The position numbers were made by a program, and so were the translations under genes. Positions 1 through 11,558 of a stretch of DNA of 64,000 nucleotides are shown here, in pieces (the first letter of the stretch is position 1; each line of letters begins with the position of its first letter). Source of the stretch: Chiridota heheva (lineage: Eukaryota > Echinodermata > Holothuroidea > Apodida > Chiridotidae); assembly GCA_020152595.1 (NCBI GenBank), contig JAIGNY010000750.1, forward strand, positions 447,501 to 511,500, read 5' to 3'. The notes below the pieces were generated by a model that saw only the letters and a program-made list of their open reading frames with translations, did not search any database and was not told where the DNA came from.

Positions 1-70
1 TGATAGCATTGTTACTATCATAACCGATACGCAGGCGACGACCCCGTCATTGTAATTGTGTGTTCAACTC
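1..70 (+). repeat. 3' tail of a tRNA-derived SINE (family 1), cut by the window edge
   Basis: This stretch nearly matches the end of the full SINE copy at 15785-15852, including the block around ACGCAGGCGACGACCCCGTC. Only the non-tRNA tail is inside the window; the tRNA-like head would lie to the left. Confidence 0.75.
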
Positions 71-320
71 TCTCTCTGCCAATGTGGGTGGGTGTATAGG
101 TGATCCTTATGCAGATAATCCTCATATTCAATTTATAAATCCACCGTTAAGAAACCAACTGATCAATTAGCCATTGGTATCCAAAGTATTCTCTAATAGC
201 CATGGCAGCCTGTGTTCCCTATGTTTTGCAATGTTGATATGAAAAGACTAAATTGCTAATATTTTTTGCTACCCGAAAATTGAAAGAAGAAAGTGATAAA
301 GCCTGTAATACTGATTATAT

Positions 321-513
321 ACTGCGCAAGATATTAAACTGCTCAATTTAAACCCCCTTTCATATCCCCTCAAGTAATGACAATTACTGCGCAAGATGTT
401 AAATTGCTTAATTTGAACCCCCTTCCATATCCCCTCAAGTAAAGACACATACTGCGCAAGATCTTAAACTGCTCAATTTAAACCTCCTTCCATATCCCCT
501 CAAGTAAAGACAA
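321..513. repeat. Tandem repeat, about 65 bp x 3
   Basis: The phrase ACTGCGCAAGAT recurs at 321, 386 and 451, each time followed by a variant of CTGCTCAATTTAAACCCCC and CATATCCCCTCAAGTAA. Copies differ by a few substitutions. No coding role is visible. Confidence 0.9.
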
Positions 514-624
514 GCATCATTATCAATTTAATAAATAGGTGATGTATCTATTAATGGAAACACATGAACAAACTTTTTTGGGATGTAATGCATCCTTTAT
601 AATTTGTGTACATTCCAAATCACA

Positions 625-1490
625 TGAATAAATGATATCATGAAAAGCTTGCATTCCAATCAAAGTCGTCTTGTGAAGACCTTTGCGGACTCAGATATGA
701 AAATCAAATATCTTTAACTTCCTCAACATCTAAACACGTGATAGGAACTTGTATATAAACTTAGTGTAAGATAAAGATGAGGATAAAGATATGTTAAGCT
801 AGAAGGTCAAAAAAATCCACTTAAAAAATAATGTATTTCCTCATTAATGGGGAAACATGCAGGTTTTATGGCTTATCCTCAGTGTGAGGAGAAAAATATC
901 ACATTATTAAATGATATCATGGGAAGCTTCCATTCCAATCAAAGTCATCTTGTGAAGACCTTTGCGAAATCAGATATGAAAATCAAATATCTTCAAATAT
1001 CTTCAACCTCCTCAACATCTAAAAACGTGATAGGAACTTGCATACAACTTAGTGTAAAATAAAGATAAGGACCCTCTCTAAAGATATGTTAAAGTAGAAG
1101 GTCAAAAAATCCACTTGAAAAATAATGTATTTCCTTATTAATGGGGAAACATGCAGATAATATGGCTTATCCTCAGTGTGAGGACAAAAATATCACATTA
1201 TTAAATGATATCATGGGAAGCTTCCATTCCAATCAAAGTCATCTTGTGAAGACCTTTGCGAAATCAGATATGAAAATCAAATATCTTCAAATATCTTCAA
1301 CTTCCTCAACATCTAAAAACGTGATAGGAACTTGCATATAAATTAGTGTGAAATAAAGATAAGGACCCTCTCTAAAGATATGTTAAACTAGAAGGCCAAA
1401 AAAATCCACTTGAAAAATAATCTATTTTCTTATTAATGGGGAAACATGCAGATAACATGGCTTATCCTCAGTGTGAGGACAAAAATGTTC
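625..1490. repeat. Tandem repeat, about 294-300 bp, two full and two partial copies
   Basis: Near-identical units start with GGGGAAACATGCAG at 847, 1141 and about 1438. An older partial copy lies at about 625-830, and the last copy is cut at about 1485. Short open frames of 66-71 codons occur at the same place in the two full units only because the units are copies; nothing suggests they are translated. Confidence 0.85.
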
Positions 1491-2675
1491 TATGGATGGC
1501 GAAAATGACTTGCAAGGGCAAATTTCACCATTAAACCATGTGGTATTCATATTTTCTAATGATTTGTCCACAATAAGACTGGACTCTTCCCTCAGTGTAA
1601 CACAGGTTTTATCTGGTCGATCAAATTCTGGAACTGAAACACAAATCTGTTGTAAACTCACTGCGAGAGTTTGTTATTTCTGCTATTTCATCATAAGATA
1701 TAATCAAAAGTTAACCGTATACATATGCATTACCCCTTAAATGTAAGTGATTACTTCATATTTAATCTATATTCCCAAGGAAGTTTATAAACCCAAAGCC
1801 ATAGTGGCTTAAGCATTTTATTCCGATACGGTTATTATTAAGTTCAAAGCCCTATGGTGGACGTAAAGACTCGTCGAGTAATACTGTCGTTTATTGCGCA
1901 ATATCTGATTACATAAAACGTACATGCAAATTTTGACGTGGGAAACAGTTAGGAGACAGCATTAATACTCTAACGAAGACCTGCAGATTTGCTGTATTGT
2001 TAATATGATAAATGTTCATTCCATTTCAATGAAACGATCTGTAATCCAATCGTTCACATGTGTGCTTAATGGCGAGTCTTACCATCTTACTGACGGAGTT
2101 TCAACAAACGAAACGAAAATGCTTTCATTTGTTGAACGAGTTCACTTCGTTCGATAAACAACAATACAAGGAAGAAGATGGTGAAGAAGGTGTTCAAAAA
2201 TCTTATTCCGTAAGCATGTAATTAAGATAATTAAGTTCCAAAGGTTTTGTGTACTAACATTACATCCTTACATTCCTCAAATCAGTTGTGTCGTCACTCT
2301 ACTACCAGTCTACAGTCAGACAGTAGACTTTCTATACTAGTCATTTTCAAACAAGTTTGTTACAATTTCAAAATGCCAGATCTCACGAGCAAAACATGAT
2401 ATCATATAAAAATTTGCATAGATCTGTTTGTCATCTCGTTCGCCATCTTACAAGGTAGACATGTTTGAAGAAATCCTTAAAAATACTCAGCTTTAAACTA
2501 TTGGAAAGTGAAACCTTTTTGCAGAAAGCAAACTTGTCGCCATTGTTCACTCAGGCTGATTTCAGACAGTTGGATACACAATTTGAGGCTTATTTCCATG
2601 TACAAATTGTATGCATCCACGTCTTCAGTACTCCAATCATGCCAATACCCTAAATATTGATCTAATACGGAAAGA
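1491..2675. other. Non-coding stretch downstream of the Patched-like gene
   Basis: No gene is visible. It includes the 3' flank, and presumably the 3' UTR, of the minus-strand Patched-like gene. No polyadenylation site can be assigned with confidence. Confidence 0.5.
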
Positions 2676-4582
2676 TTATAAAACAGTTATTAAAGCCTCT
2701 ATAACTTCAGGGTACTCGTCCATATCTTCAATTGATTCATTAGTTTCCGAGTATTTGATGTATTTTCTGTCTTCTTTCGCCGGAATGAATTTTCCTACAA
2801 GGGATAATATAACTGGAAGGAATAATAGTCCATGTAAAGCACCAAATACCATGACTAAAAATAGAGTTTTGAAAAATATTCTAAATATATAAACGCTTGC
2901 TGTTGATAGAGGACAAATCGCAATGATACTGGACAGTGCACTTTGTAGTATTGGGGTTCCTAGTGATCGAAGTGCGTGGATTGCACGTTCCGTCGGATCA
3001 GGGTGCGTTGCTGTCACGAACGCGTAAGTTATATGTGCTGAAAAATCTACACTAAATCCAATGCAAAGAATAATGTTGATAACAGAAACAATGTCTAGTG
3101 ATACATCCCAAAATGACATGTACCCAAGTACGGCAGAATCGATGGATACCGCACATAACGTTACAAAAACAGCGCATACTGGATGAGGGATCATTACAAG
3201 GGCTACCAGGAGCATTGACATCATTGCTATGCCGAGTGCTTGCAAGGTGTAAGAAACAATTCCTACGTACTGGTCATAGACCAGAAACATTGGGGTATAG
3301 ATGCTGGTATTGAGGTAACTATCTTCTGATCTTTCACGTAGATCCAACATCAAATCTCTCTCCCCAATCGCGTCTGTTGCACCAAATGTTGGCACGATAA
3401 ATCGAGACGCTTCGATATATGTTCGATTTCTGTCATCCTTTGCGAATACTATATCCAGTTTGAAAATGGAAAACTTTGAATTAGCAAGAAATTCATCAGT
3501 TAATATCTTGATAAAAGTGTCTTCATTCAAATCACTTGTATCAATATCTATTACTACATCAACTTTGATTCCGTTCTCATCTGTAATATCTATCTTATTT
3601 TGCCCCGTGCGTAAACTTTTTTTACTTGCAATTATCGTTTTGTTCAGTTGGTCGAGGGGTATATTGAGTTGCTCACTTCTCTTGACTAAGAAACTGTTAT
3701 TACTATAAATACTTAGATCAAAATTGTCCATGTTATTTTTAACACCATCACCAAATGCTATTTTCTGACTATTCAACATCACAGTGCGAAATTGAAGGTA
3801 CCAAAGGAACGTACGTAACCAAGATGTGGTATACTCCCTATCGTAAACAAACTTGGAACTTTCTATTCGAGACATTAATGTTTCAATTTTTAGCTGAATT
3901 TTTTTGTCTGAATAATCTATGGGTCCAGCAACGACAACACTCACCGTGGGACAAAATGAGGGAAGGTATTGATCCCGCAATCGATAATACAACCACGGAG
4001 CTGAATAATCTGGGGCTAGATTTTGCAAACGAAGGCCTTCTTTAATGTTCATACAACCCACAACTGACCCCAAAACACAAACACCAAAAAGTAGTAATGC
4101 AAATATCTTCACAGGCGTATGTCTCAGCATGGGTCCGTAAATTCGGCGGAAAAAAGTTACGAGAGGGTGTTTTACGTGCACCTCTCTAAACTTATATTTT
4201 GGATCAGAGGACCGTCCTCCTGCGCAAAATATTCTGTATAAACTATCTTTGGCTTCCTCTTTCGGTTGAACTTTCTTGAAAGTGAGACAATGGCGATTTT
4301 GAGCTTCTCTGTCACCGAAGAATGCCATACAAGCTCCAAAGAAAGTGATTTGATATAGATAGGCAAATATCATAGCGACGCCTGCATATACGCAAAACAT
4401 TCGTACTGCTGGAATAGGGGTAGTTGCTCCAGCTAAGAACGCGAGTACGTCCGTAACGTTGGTAATTGTAATTGATACGGCAGCTTCAGAGTAAGTCTTC
4501 GCCATTTTCTTCTCGACTGGTACATGAAGTCCCATTTGGCGCCATGCAGCAACCATGATAAACATGTCATCCACGCCAACAC
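2676..4582 (-). CDS. Patched domain-containing protein, exon 2 (residues 368-1002)
   Basis: This is the last exon of a Patched/PTCHD (RND superfamily) membrane protein. It opens by completing the codon split in exon 1, giving GVGVDDMF at residues 368-375, the acidic TM4 motif of the family. TM5-6 of the sterol-sensing domain follow (about 400-457), then TM7 (about 526-545), a large non-cytoplasmic loop (about 550-810) and TM8-12 (about 815-963). GFSVDFSAH at 876-884 is the matching TM10 motif of the second half. A short acidic cytoplasmic tail ends at the TAA at 2676-2678. The acceptor is TTTCATCAG/GT. No frameshift or internal stop is seen. PTCHD proteins are thought to transport or sense sterols or lipids at membranes; the ligand here is unknown. 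Which PTCHD subfamily it belongs to is not decided. Confidence 0.93.
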
Positions 4583-5679
4583 CTGATGAAAGAACATAAA
4601 TTAGAAAGTTGACCGTACGTGTCCTGTTCCTGTCGAGTGTAAACATCATTAGAACAAAGTGATAGTAATTGCAAGTTTTACTTAAGATAACGTTCCTACC
4701 GTAAAATCTAGTCTTCGATAAAGAACAAAAATGGATTGTGAGGTTGATAATTGGAATGAAAAGATCTTACATATATCATTACATAATTATATAAAATGTG
4801 CAACGAAATGGAAATCCATAGAGCAAGTAAAATATCACACATATAATTGAAGCATCACCATCATTGGAAGACGTGGTATCTACCACCAGCGAGTTTTGTT
4901 TGTTCTGTGCAAACAAACAAACACTTATGTATGGCGGAATCTACATCACGTCGTACACTACTTTAAATTTCTTATCATGATCACCCTTTATCTCAATCTA
5001 AAGTTCAGGTTTAAAGTGAAAAATTATCTTAAACATTTTCTTTTGAATTTTAAATGTTCTTTTTTAATTATCTGGAAGAACAATATATGTAATTGTTTGG
5101 AAAAATGTGATTTTTAATTCCTAAATATTATTCACATTCATGAATATTTTAAGTCTTGAATTGAGTTACCTTGTTACTATTGATATTGCGTTTTCATTGG
5201 ATAGACAGAACAACACAATGCTTTGTTTTAGGAAATGATAAATGGTCTCATAATGTCTGGAAAGCAAACAAAAGTGGTCATCAGCATAATTTAATTGTTT
5301 CTTGTTTACCTTAATTGAAAATAATCCAAATTTGGTCAGAATGCTCTTATGTTTATTCCTGACCAAAAAATGCCAACTCAACTCAATTGAGTGTAATTTC
5401 GTTTTGAGTTTGCCCCGTGGTTCCATAATTCTCTAGGAGGTGCAAAAACAATTAGTTATTTCTGTCAATTCCCCTAATAACATGATTTTGTGCTCCTCCA
5501 TGGCAGGAGATTTTCTTATCACCTGTCTCTGAAGTCTAAAATATATCCACCTGAAAAAGAATTTAATAGTGGCCATGAAACGATGAGAAGAATGTTTATA
5601 CAATAATGCTTGCTAAAGAATTATCTTAGGGGAAATTAGGCCTGTTTCGCACAATCATACAAGGAAAAAAGATATTTAC
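4583..5679 (-). other. Intron of the Patched-like gene (1097 bp)
   Basis: Phase-1 intron with donor G/GTAAAT at 5679 and acceptor TCAG ending at 4583. It is AT-rich. The short open frames inside it (for example 5166-5426 minus) resemble no family and overlap no conserved sequence. Confidence 0.9.
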
Positions 5680-6781
5680 CAATAACCAGAAATGGCATCA
5701 TTGCGACAATTTCATTAAATTGAATCCCAATATATGCTAATAATCCAACCGCTGAAAGAATGGCACATCCTGCCGAAAGAACACCAAGCACGCCTAGAAC
5801 AGGTCGGCTTACTACCCAGTCTGATGTCATAAGGGACAATACTGCAAACACAATCATCATGCTAAACGTAGCTATGAAGCGAGGTACAACCCTGCTACTA
5901 GCTTTCTGTACTTCTTGTTTCAAGCTGTAAGAAAATGCGAAGTAGATATCCACATATTCTGATTCTATTTGCAGCTCTCGTATTATTTCCTCCGTACTCT
6001 CCTCCCAGCCTTGAGCAACATCTTCCATTTCCTGTGAACCAGTTTCCATAAAATAAGTAAGAAAAAATCCGGCAACACTCTTTACTGTTTTTCTATTATT
6101 GTCTTTCGATGAGTTACTGTTTTCCTTAAATTCAGAACCCATCAATTGTTGACCTAAAAATAGATCACGGCCATTTGACATGGCCGTAGAAGGGTACATT
6201 AATTCAATTTCATCAAAATGGTCAAGCTTATGACGGTAAATCATCAAAATGGGGTTGTCTATACACTGCCCAAGCCATTTCATGCAGATTTCTTCATAAT
6301 TAAAGAGAGTACCATTGGAATCTGAACATGGAGATGTCCTAATTTTTTGATCAATTGTAAGAATTTCTTGTAACACATCTGGTTTAAGAATGTTACCACC
6401 ATCTTTAGCAACCACAATTATCTCTGCATGTTTAAGATATGACGATAATATTCGATCGGGAATGAATTCCGTGCCTTCATCTCCAACCATAAAGTAAGAT
6501 TGTATTAGAGATTTTTCTTTAAGGCTTTGTACGTTTTCGGGTGTAAATAAATACTCTACGTCATCGTTTACGACCAGAAAAGCCAGACCAAATGACAGCA
6601 CAACGTTCAATAGTAGAGGGGCTATTAGAAAGAAATACTTATGTCGATAGATTAATCCTCCAAGTCTGAAAAAGTTTCGACTGAAGCAATTATCGACACA
6701 TTGAAAACAGTCGGCCGAACAGCATTTACTCTCACAATTACACGAGGAATAATCTGCTTTGTCACTATATGGATCCGCCAT
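5680..6781 (-). CDS. Patched domain-containing protein, exon 1 (residues 1-367 plus one base)
   Basis: This is the first coding exon of the 1002-residue Patched-like protein. The ATG at 6781 sits in a good animal start context (AAAATGG). Residues 14-32 form a cysteine-rich cytoplasmic head (CNCESKCCSADCFQC within it), TM1 is about 49-71, and a first extracellular loop runs to about 297 with Asn-X-Ser/Thr sites. TM2 (about 299-320), TM3 (about 326-350) and the start of TM4 (357 onward) begin the sterol-sensing domain. The exon ends in MPFLVIG with donor G/GTAAAT, and the phase matches exon 2 exactly. Total length is in the usual range for PTCHD proteins (about 800-1000). An upstream non-coding exon is possible but not visible. 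Confidence 0.92.
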
Positions 6782-9700
6782 TTTAAAATATGTTGGAAAC
6801 CTTTATTCAAAAAATGTCTAGTTATTTTGGCAAGATCTAACAGTTCACGCAATGATGCTGAGCGCGTGTGTGCGATTTCACGTTAGGAATGCCAGAAGTA
6901 TTGCTTTAAATAATTCCTACACATCTGATCCTCTTTAGAATTCATGCTGTTCATTGTCATCTGGTCATGGCAGCTTCTTGCATGTCCTGAAATAATGAAG
7001 AAAGGTGAATCCGCAATTAATCATATCGAAATATAAAATCTTCACTGATTTAATCTATTACATTGCCAACTTCTAGGTCATGTCAAGCCTTTTACATGTT
7101 GCCATGGCTGCATGGCTGCATTTATTGAGTAGTTTATATTCAATTCTACTGGTTTTCTATACTCAATCAGTCAATGGTCTGACCGAATAATAAAGGCACT
7201 TTTTTGTGCATTTTTTAAGAAGTAATGTCATGGGTGTCTTCGATGACTTAGTGGAGCGTAAGCATTGATGCATGAATCGAGATGGCACATTCGCATAAGA
7301 GCTGCCATCACTAATGAATGCAATTATTTTTGGCCTTCTCTCAAACTGCCGAACATCCAAAACAATCTAAACTTAAGGAATTTAACCATTTGTCTCCAAA
7401 CTTCCAAATATCTTATTGTTTTTAAAAAATGGGGACAAAACAAAACAGCCTATAAGGAACGTGGTATTAAAGACCTGTGGAAAGGTATCACCAACTTGGG
7501 TTTAATTTGATAAAATTGTGTTGTAAAGCATACAAATAGCAAAATAGTTTCGTGAAGATCGGTTAGAAATTGACCATTTTATAGCATTTTTAATGTTTAA
7601 GTTTATTCTATAATAATCTATATAAAATTCATTTACATATTGCAACATTATAAACACCAACGAATGTCCTTGCATTAGCTTATCATATTACAATTCTTCC
7701 TTAACATCATTTGTATGGGAGCAGTTGAAAATGACCAAGCGGATTTTAATCTCCATTATACCCTCAATCATAACTGATAGCGAGAAAAAACAGTCTGGAG
7801 ATTTTCAGTGAATTATGATATAATTTATACATTATAAATTTTGCATAGTGACACTAAAGATTCTTAAAACTTTGATTAGCTAAAACTCGGTAACGCCAAG
7901 CTGCCAATCTGTCAAGCTGTCAAGCTGTGAAGCTGCCAAGCAGTCAACTTGCTGCCAAGCTGTCAAGTGCTTTTGACGTACTTTAAAGACTATTCTGCTC
8001 AGAATTTTGGCGAATGTAAAATATCTACTATTTCTATCATCCGTGTACATGTAGATAGTGTTAATTGACCTATTAGAGGTTGACCTATTAGAATATTCTC
8101 AGTGGTGAGATTACACATGAAGTCTCTGTCAACATTGGAGTTATGATATTTTACTCATTGCTATTAAAAGTTCCCAAATTTATGTTAAATACCTGATTTT
8201 CACTTGTTGCTGTGTTCCATATAGCATTATAGAAACCAATGTGCATGCGTTCTCTCTGCACGAAATTCCTCAAGAAATGTATAATATATCATCAAATGTG
8301 CACGTACATGCTTTCGTATTGCGATCCTACTTCAAATTGCACTTTAAGTTATTCAAATTCCCATTGATCTAGATACTTGACCTTTTAAATAGGGAATGTT
8401 TGTATCAATCATAATTGCTTGCACTGAAGAGTAACTTTCAAAGACTAAATTTCAATCTTACACAATTAGCTACTGGTTTGTCACGTCATGCTTTAATTAC
8501 GTTTTCTTATTTATTTTATTACTACCTAAAGTGGGTAGTTTACAGGTAACCCTTAAGAGCTTACGAATACAAGCCATTTATCATTTTCAGAAATGTTAAA
8601 TATAAAAAGTTATTTTAAATTTAAATTGCTTTGTTATATTTTATTGTGAAATTCAGTGTATTACTACTGTTCTATTTAACTATTGATGCTGATTAATAAA
8701 TCTCTCCAGAAGTTATTCTATTACATGAGAACAGATTTGACAGTACAAAAATTGTGAGCAGGAATACCACGCTATTTCTCAAAAACGAAAGAAAAATATT
8801 CATAACCTGGTAACCAGTTAAGTCGAATTTCTTCCGATGAGCGTAAAGGGTTAGTCCAGATCACATAAAATTGTGTCATCATTTGTACAGGTATTTTAAA
8901 AATCAAATCTGCAATCGCCATTTTATACAGCCAGAGTCTGGGTTATTTCTCAGATGAAATCTGAAAATATACCATCTTCATGTGTTGTAGCTTCACTTAC
9001 AGTGCATGTTAGACATGTAGCAAGTGATTGATCTAATTTTAAAAATGATCACTTTTAGTTTTTGATTTATGGCTGATCAAAGTTTGATCAGCTTTTAATT
9101 TATGCAAAATGTTGTTATGTATGACTGAGCAGACCGCTCAATATCTTCATGTAATTCTTTTAATTTCATTTCTAAACCCTAGTTACTAAAATGATGAAAA
9201 AGTCTATTACTGCTAGAATTTCATTGGAAGCACAGTCGGTAAGAATTTTCTGCACGACTTTAAAGAAATATGACAGCTAATTAAAAAACAAAGGATTAAC
9301 AACAGAAAATACCAAGTTAATACATCACAAATGCCTATATAATACATCACAAACTTTGTTTGAAATATGCAAATTGATGCCTGAGATTAAAAAAGCGCTG
9401 TAAACTTGTTAGTGTTTAACCAATTATGATGAAGATGTTTGTTATACTATAGTTTTGGATAGACTGATAGATATTAAGTAAGCAACATAGCTGCTATTGC
9501 CTACGCGTGCGTCCGTGTCCTTTTAAAATATAATCAAAAACTTCTGTAACTCGAATTTAACACTCTGATGGGTGTATATCTTCGCCACTCAATTCCACCA
9601 TGCCTAATCAATCCATATCAAGTGATAATCATTTTTAGTTATATTCAAACTAAGCATTCACTGTTTCGAATTCCGGTCGGGCAAGATTCACATTCCATCA

Positions 9701-10058
9701 CCTGATCATTTTCCTTCATGACAGAACACAATTGATTTGATTTTCGTAGAGTTCACCAAAAATGTATTTCTTTGGATTTTCTTTCACTGCATGAATTCAT
9801 CAGTTCATGGTGGAACATATTCCATTCGGAAAGTCTCAGCTAAGTCCCAATAAATATACCCTTAAATTATTTGTATCAGTTGTGTTACTGATGCCGCGAT
9901 ATTTCTGTCGGGATTACCTTATATCATCAACATGCCACAAGTCCATGCCAATATTGTTCTCCGACATTTACGACATTGCTACTCAAAGCGCCCTCACTTA
10001 ATATTTCTTAAATAGTGTACGCGCTGTGTCACCCTTAAACCATTCCCCAAATAAACTC
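6782..10058. other. AT-rich intergenic DNA without a recognisable gene
   Basis: It holds the presumed promoter side of the Patched-like gene. Open frames are short, with no family resemblance and no paired splice sites. The only local structure seen is the short repeat at 7895-7966. Confidence 0.5.
7895..7966. repeat. Short imperfect repeat of a GTCAAGCTG/GCCAAGCTG word
   Basis: About eight 9-10-base words (CCAAGCTG, TCAAGCTG, GAAGCTG and similar) follow each other with spacing changes. Confidence 0.8.
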
Positions 10059-10090
10059 CGTACGTACGTACGTACGCACGTATGTACGTT
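10059..10090. repeat. TACG microsatellite
   Basis: About seven units of TACG, slightly degraded at the right end (ACGCACGTATGTACG). Confidence 0.9.
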
Positions 10091-10255
10091 AGTACAGTGT
10101 ATGTATAATTGCATACTCTTATGTATGGAATGTGGGGCAGTTATGCGAAACTTTTTGGTATCCTTGAGATGTTTGATTTTCCAACACGTTGAAAATCAGA
10201 ACGCCGCTGATATAAGGGCAAATCTTTCATGCACTGTAATCGATAATGCTAAAAG

Positions 10256-10535
10256 CTAATTCCATTGAGCCATTAGGCTCATAGAGCCGGTACTTATCAC
10301 CGGTTTCCGTGACACAAGCGGATGGGAGTACGCGACTCTCCCTGGACAGAACGCCATTCTATCGCAGATTAACTCCCCAGCAGTGCTGGTACTCATTTTA
10401 CAGCTGAGTGGATTGAAGCAAGTAGAATAAAGTGTCTTGCTCAAGGACACAATGCAGCGCTAACGACGGAAATCAAACCCGGTACCTTTCGAATACGAGC
10501 TTGATTCTTCAACCACTGAGCCACTGCACCTCTAA
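10256..10535 (-). mobile_element. tRNA-derived SINE, family 2, copy 1
   Basis: Read on the minus strand it starts with a tRNA-like head (GGTGCAGTGGCTCAGTGGTT, an A-box type segment, followed by a GGTTTGATT B-box type segment). A body shared with 10776-11046 and 60255-60385 follows. The two neighbouring copies differ at many positions, so they are separate, old insertions and not a recent duplication. Confidence 0.85.
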
Positions 10536-10775
10536 TCATCGATAATGCATTACACATTAATTGTTCCATATATATTCAGTTATTTCTAGTTTTGTGTGTT
10601 TTGCGCGATTTTTAGCTTAGGATCAACCTGATATTTCTTTTATAAGGATAGAATTGATGTAGTTTAGAATAGTTTATTAGCTCGAATAAGGGTATTTAGG
10701 AACAAGTACCGCGAAGAGGTGGAAATGGACAAGCTGTTCAGGACCCGTCATCTAGAGGCGCATGAAATGATCAAG

Positions 10776-11046
10776 TTTGAATGGCTTATCGAGCCGGTGC
10801 TTATACCCGGTTTCCAATGTGCTAACCGGATGAGAGTATTTGACTCTTCTTGATGGGACACCAGTCCATCGCAGGTTAACTCCCCAGCCGAAACTGATGC
10901 TCACTTCACAGCTGAGTAAACTGGAGCAAATGGGATAAACTGTCTTGTTCAAGGACACAGCACAGCGCCCGCCCTGGTTGAGATTTGATCCCAGTACCCT
11001 TTGAGTACGAGAACGTCGCCCTAACCACTGGGCCACTGCACTCCCT
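10776..11046 (-). mobile_element. tRNA-derived SINE, family 2, copy 2
   Basis: Same orientation and layout as the copy at 10256-10535: head GGAGTGCAGTGGCCCAGTGG, B-box like GGGATCAAATC, then the shared body ending near the AAGCACCGGCTCGATAAGCC segment. A 94-codon open frame on its minus strand is SINE-derived and not a gene. Confidence 0.85.
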
Positions 11047-11122
11047 AAATAATGATCAAATTATTTGACTCTGCAAAGGCCATATCATTTAGTTGTCAAT
11101 TTTTCAAGAAAGAATAAAATGA

Positions 11123-11558
11123 AATCAACCGAAAAATTGCTTAAGAGGTACACTGTATATATACTTACAGGAGTTCCAGTACTATGAAGGTGACATACGT
11201 AGAAGCTCTTTGGTAAAACACTGCTTTAATGGCCTTGACTACATTTCAAGGTTAGAACTGATTGTTGAGTATGCACAGCCATTCATAGAAAAACCCCTCT
11301 CTTATCTTTCAGACAACGTGTCAGAAAAGGAACGGAGTACCAATTATATTGTTGTGTTTGTTTCAAATCCCAACGATGAATGAACACATTGTTGATGTGC
11401 CAACAAAATGTAAAATTACTGACGAATGTGGGATCGTGGAGATTGCGTATGCACCCGAGCAAATTGTAGAAGTTGGGGTAAGGGGAGGACTATTTATCGA
11501 CCCAGTGGTAGAAATTGTTCCTGGAAAATTTGTTTTAAAAAAACATTATGAAGTTTAG
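11123..11558 (+). pseudogene. Unidentified coding relic, two overlapping frames joined by a frameshift
   Basis: Frame 1 is open from 11123 to the TGA at 11381. A possible splice acceptor (TATACTTACAG) at 11170 would make GAGTTCCAG the exon start; from there it reads EFQYYEGDIRRSSLVKHCF onward and ends VVFVSNPNDE. Frame 3, open from 11349 to the TAG at 11556, continues in the same style (HIVDVPTKCKITDECGIVE ... VVEIVPGKF ... HYEV). Composition is protein-like in both pieces (charged, mixed, not low-complexity) and their overlap is at the end of frame 1, which is what one lost or gained base near 11380 would give. No family is recognised. It could be a terminal exon of a broken gene, a retrocopy, or part of a transposon protein. 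Nothing similar was noticed elsewhere in the window. Confidence 0.45.

Noticed and set aside
847-1341. Two similar small open frames of 66-71 codons
   Set aside because: They are copies because the DNA is a tandem repeat; the frame is broken in the other units.
10752-11036. 94-codon minus-strand frame starting MAQWLGRRSRTQRV
   Set aside because: It lies wholly within a tRNA-derived SINE; the protein-like start is the translated tRNA head, a common false gene call.
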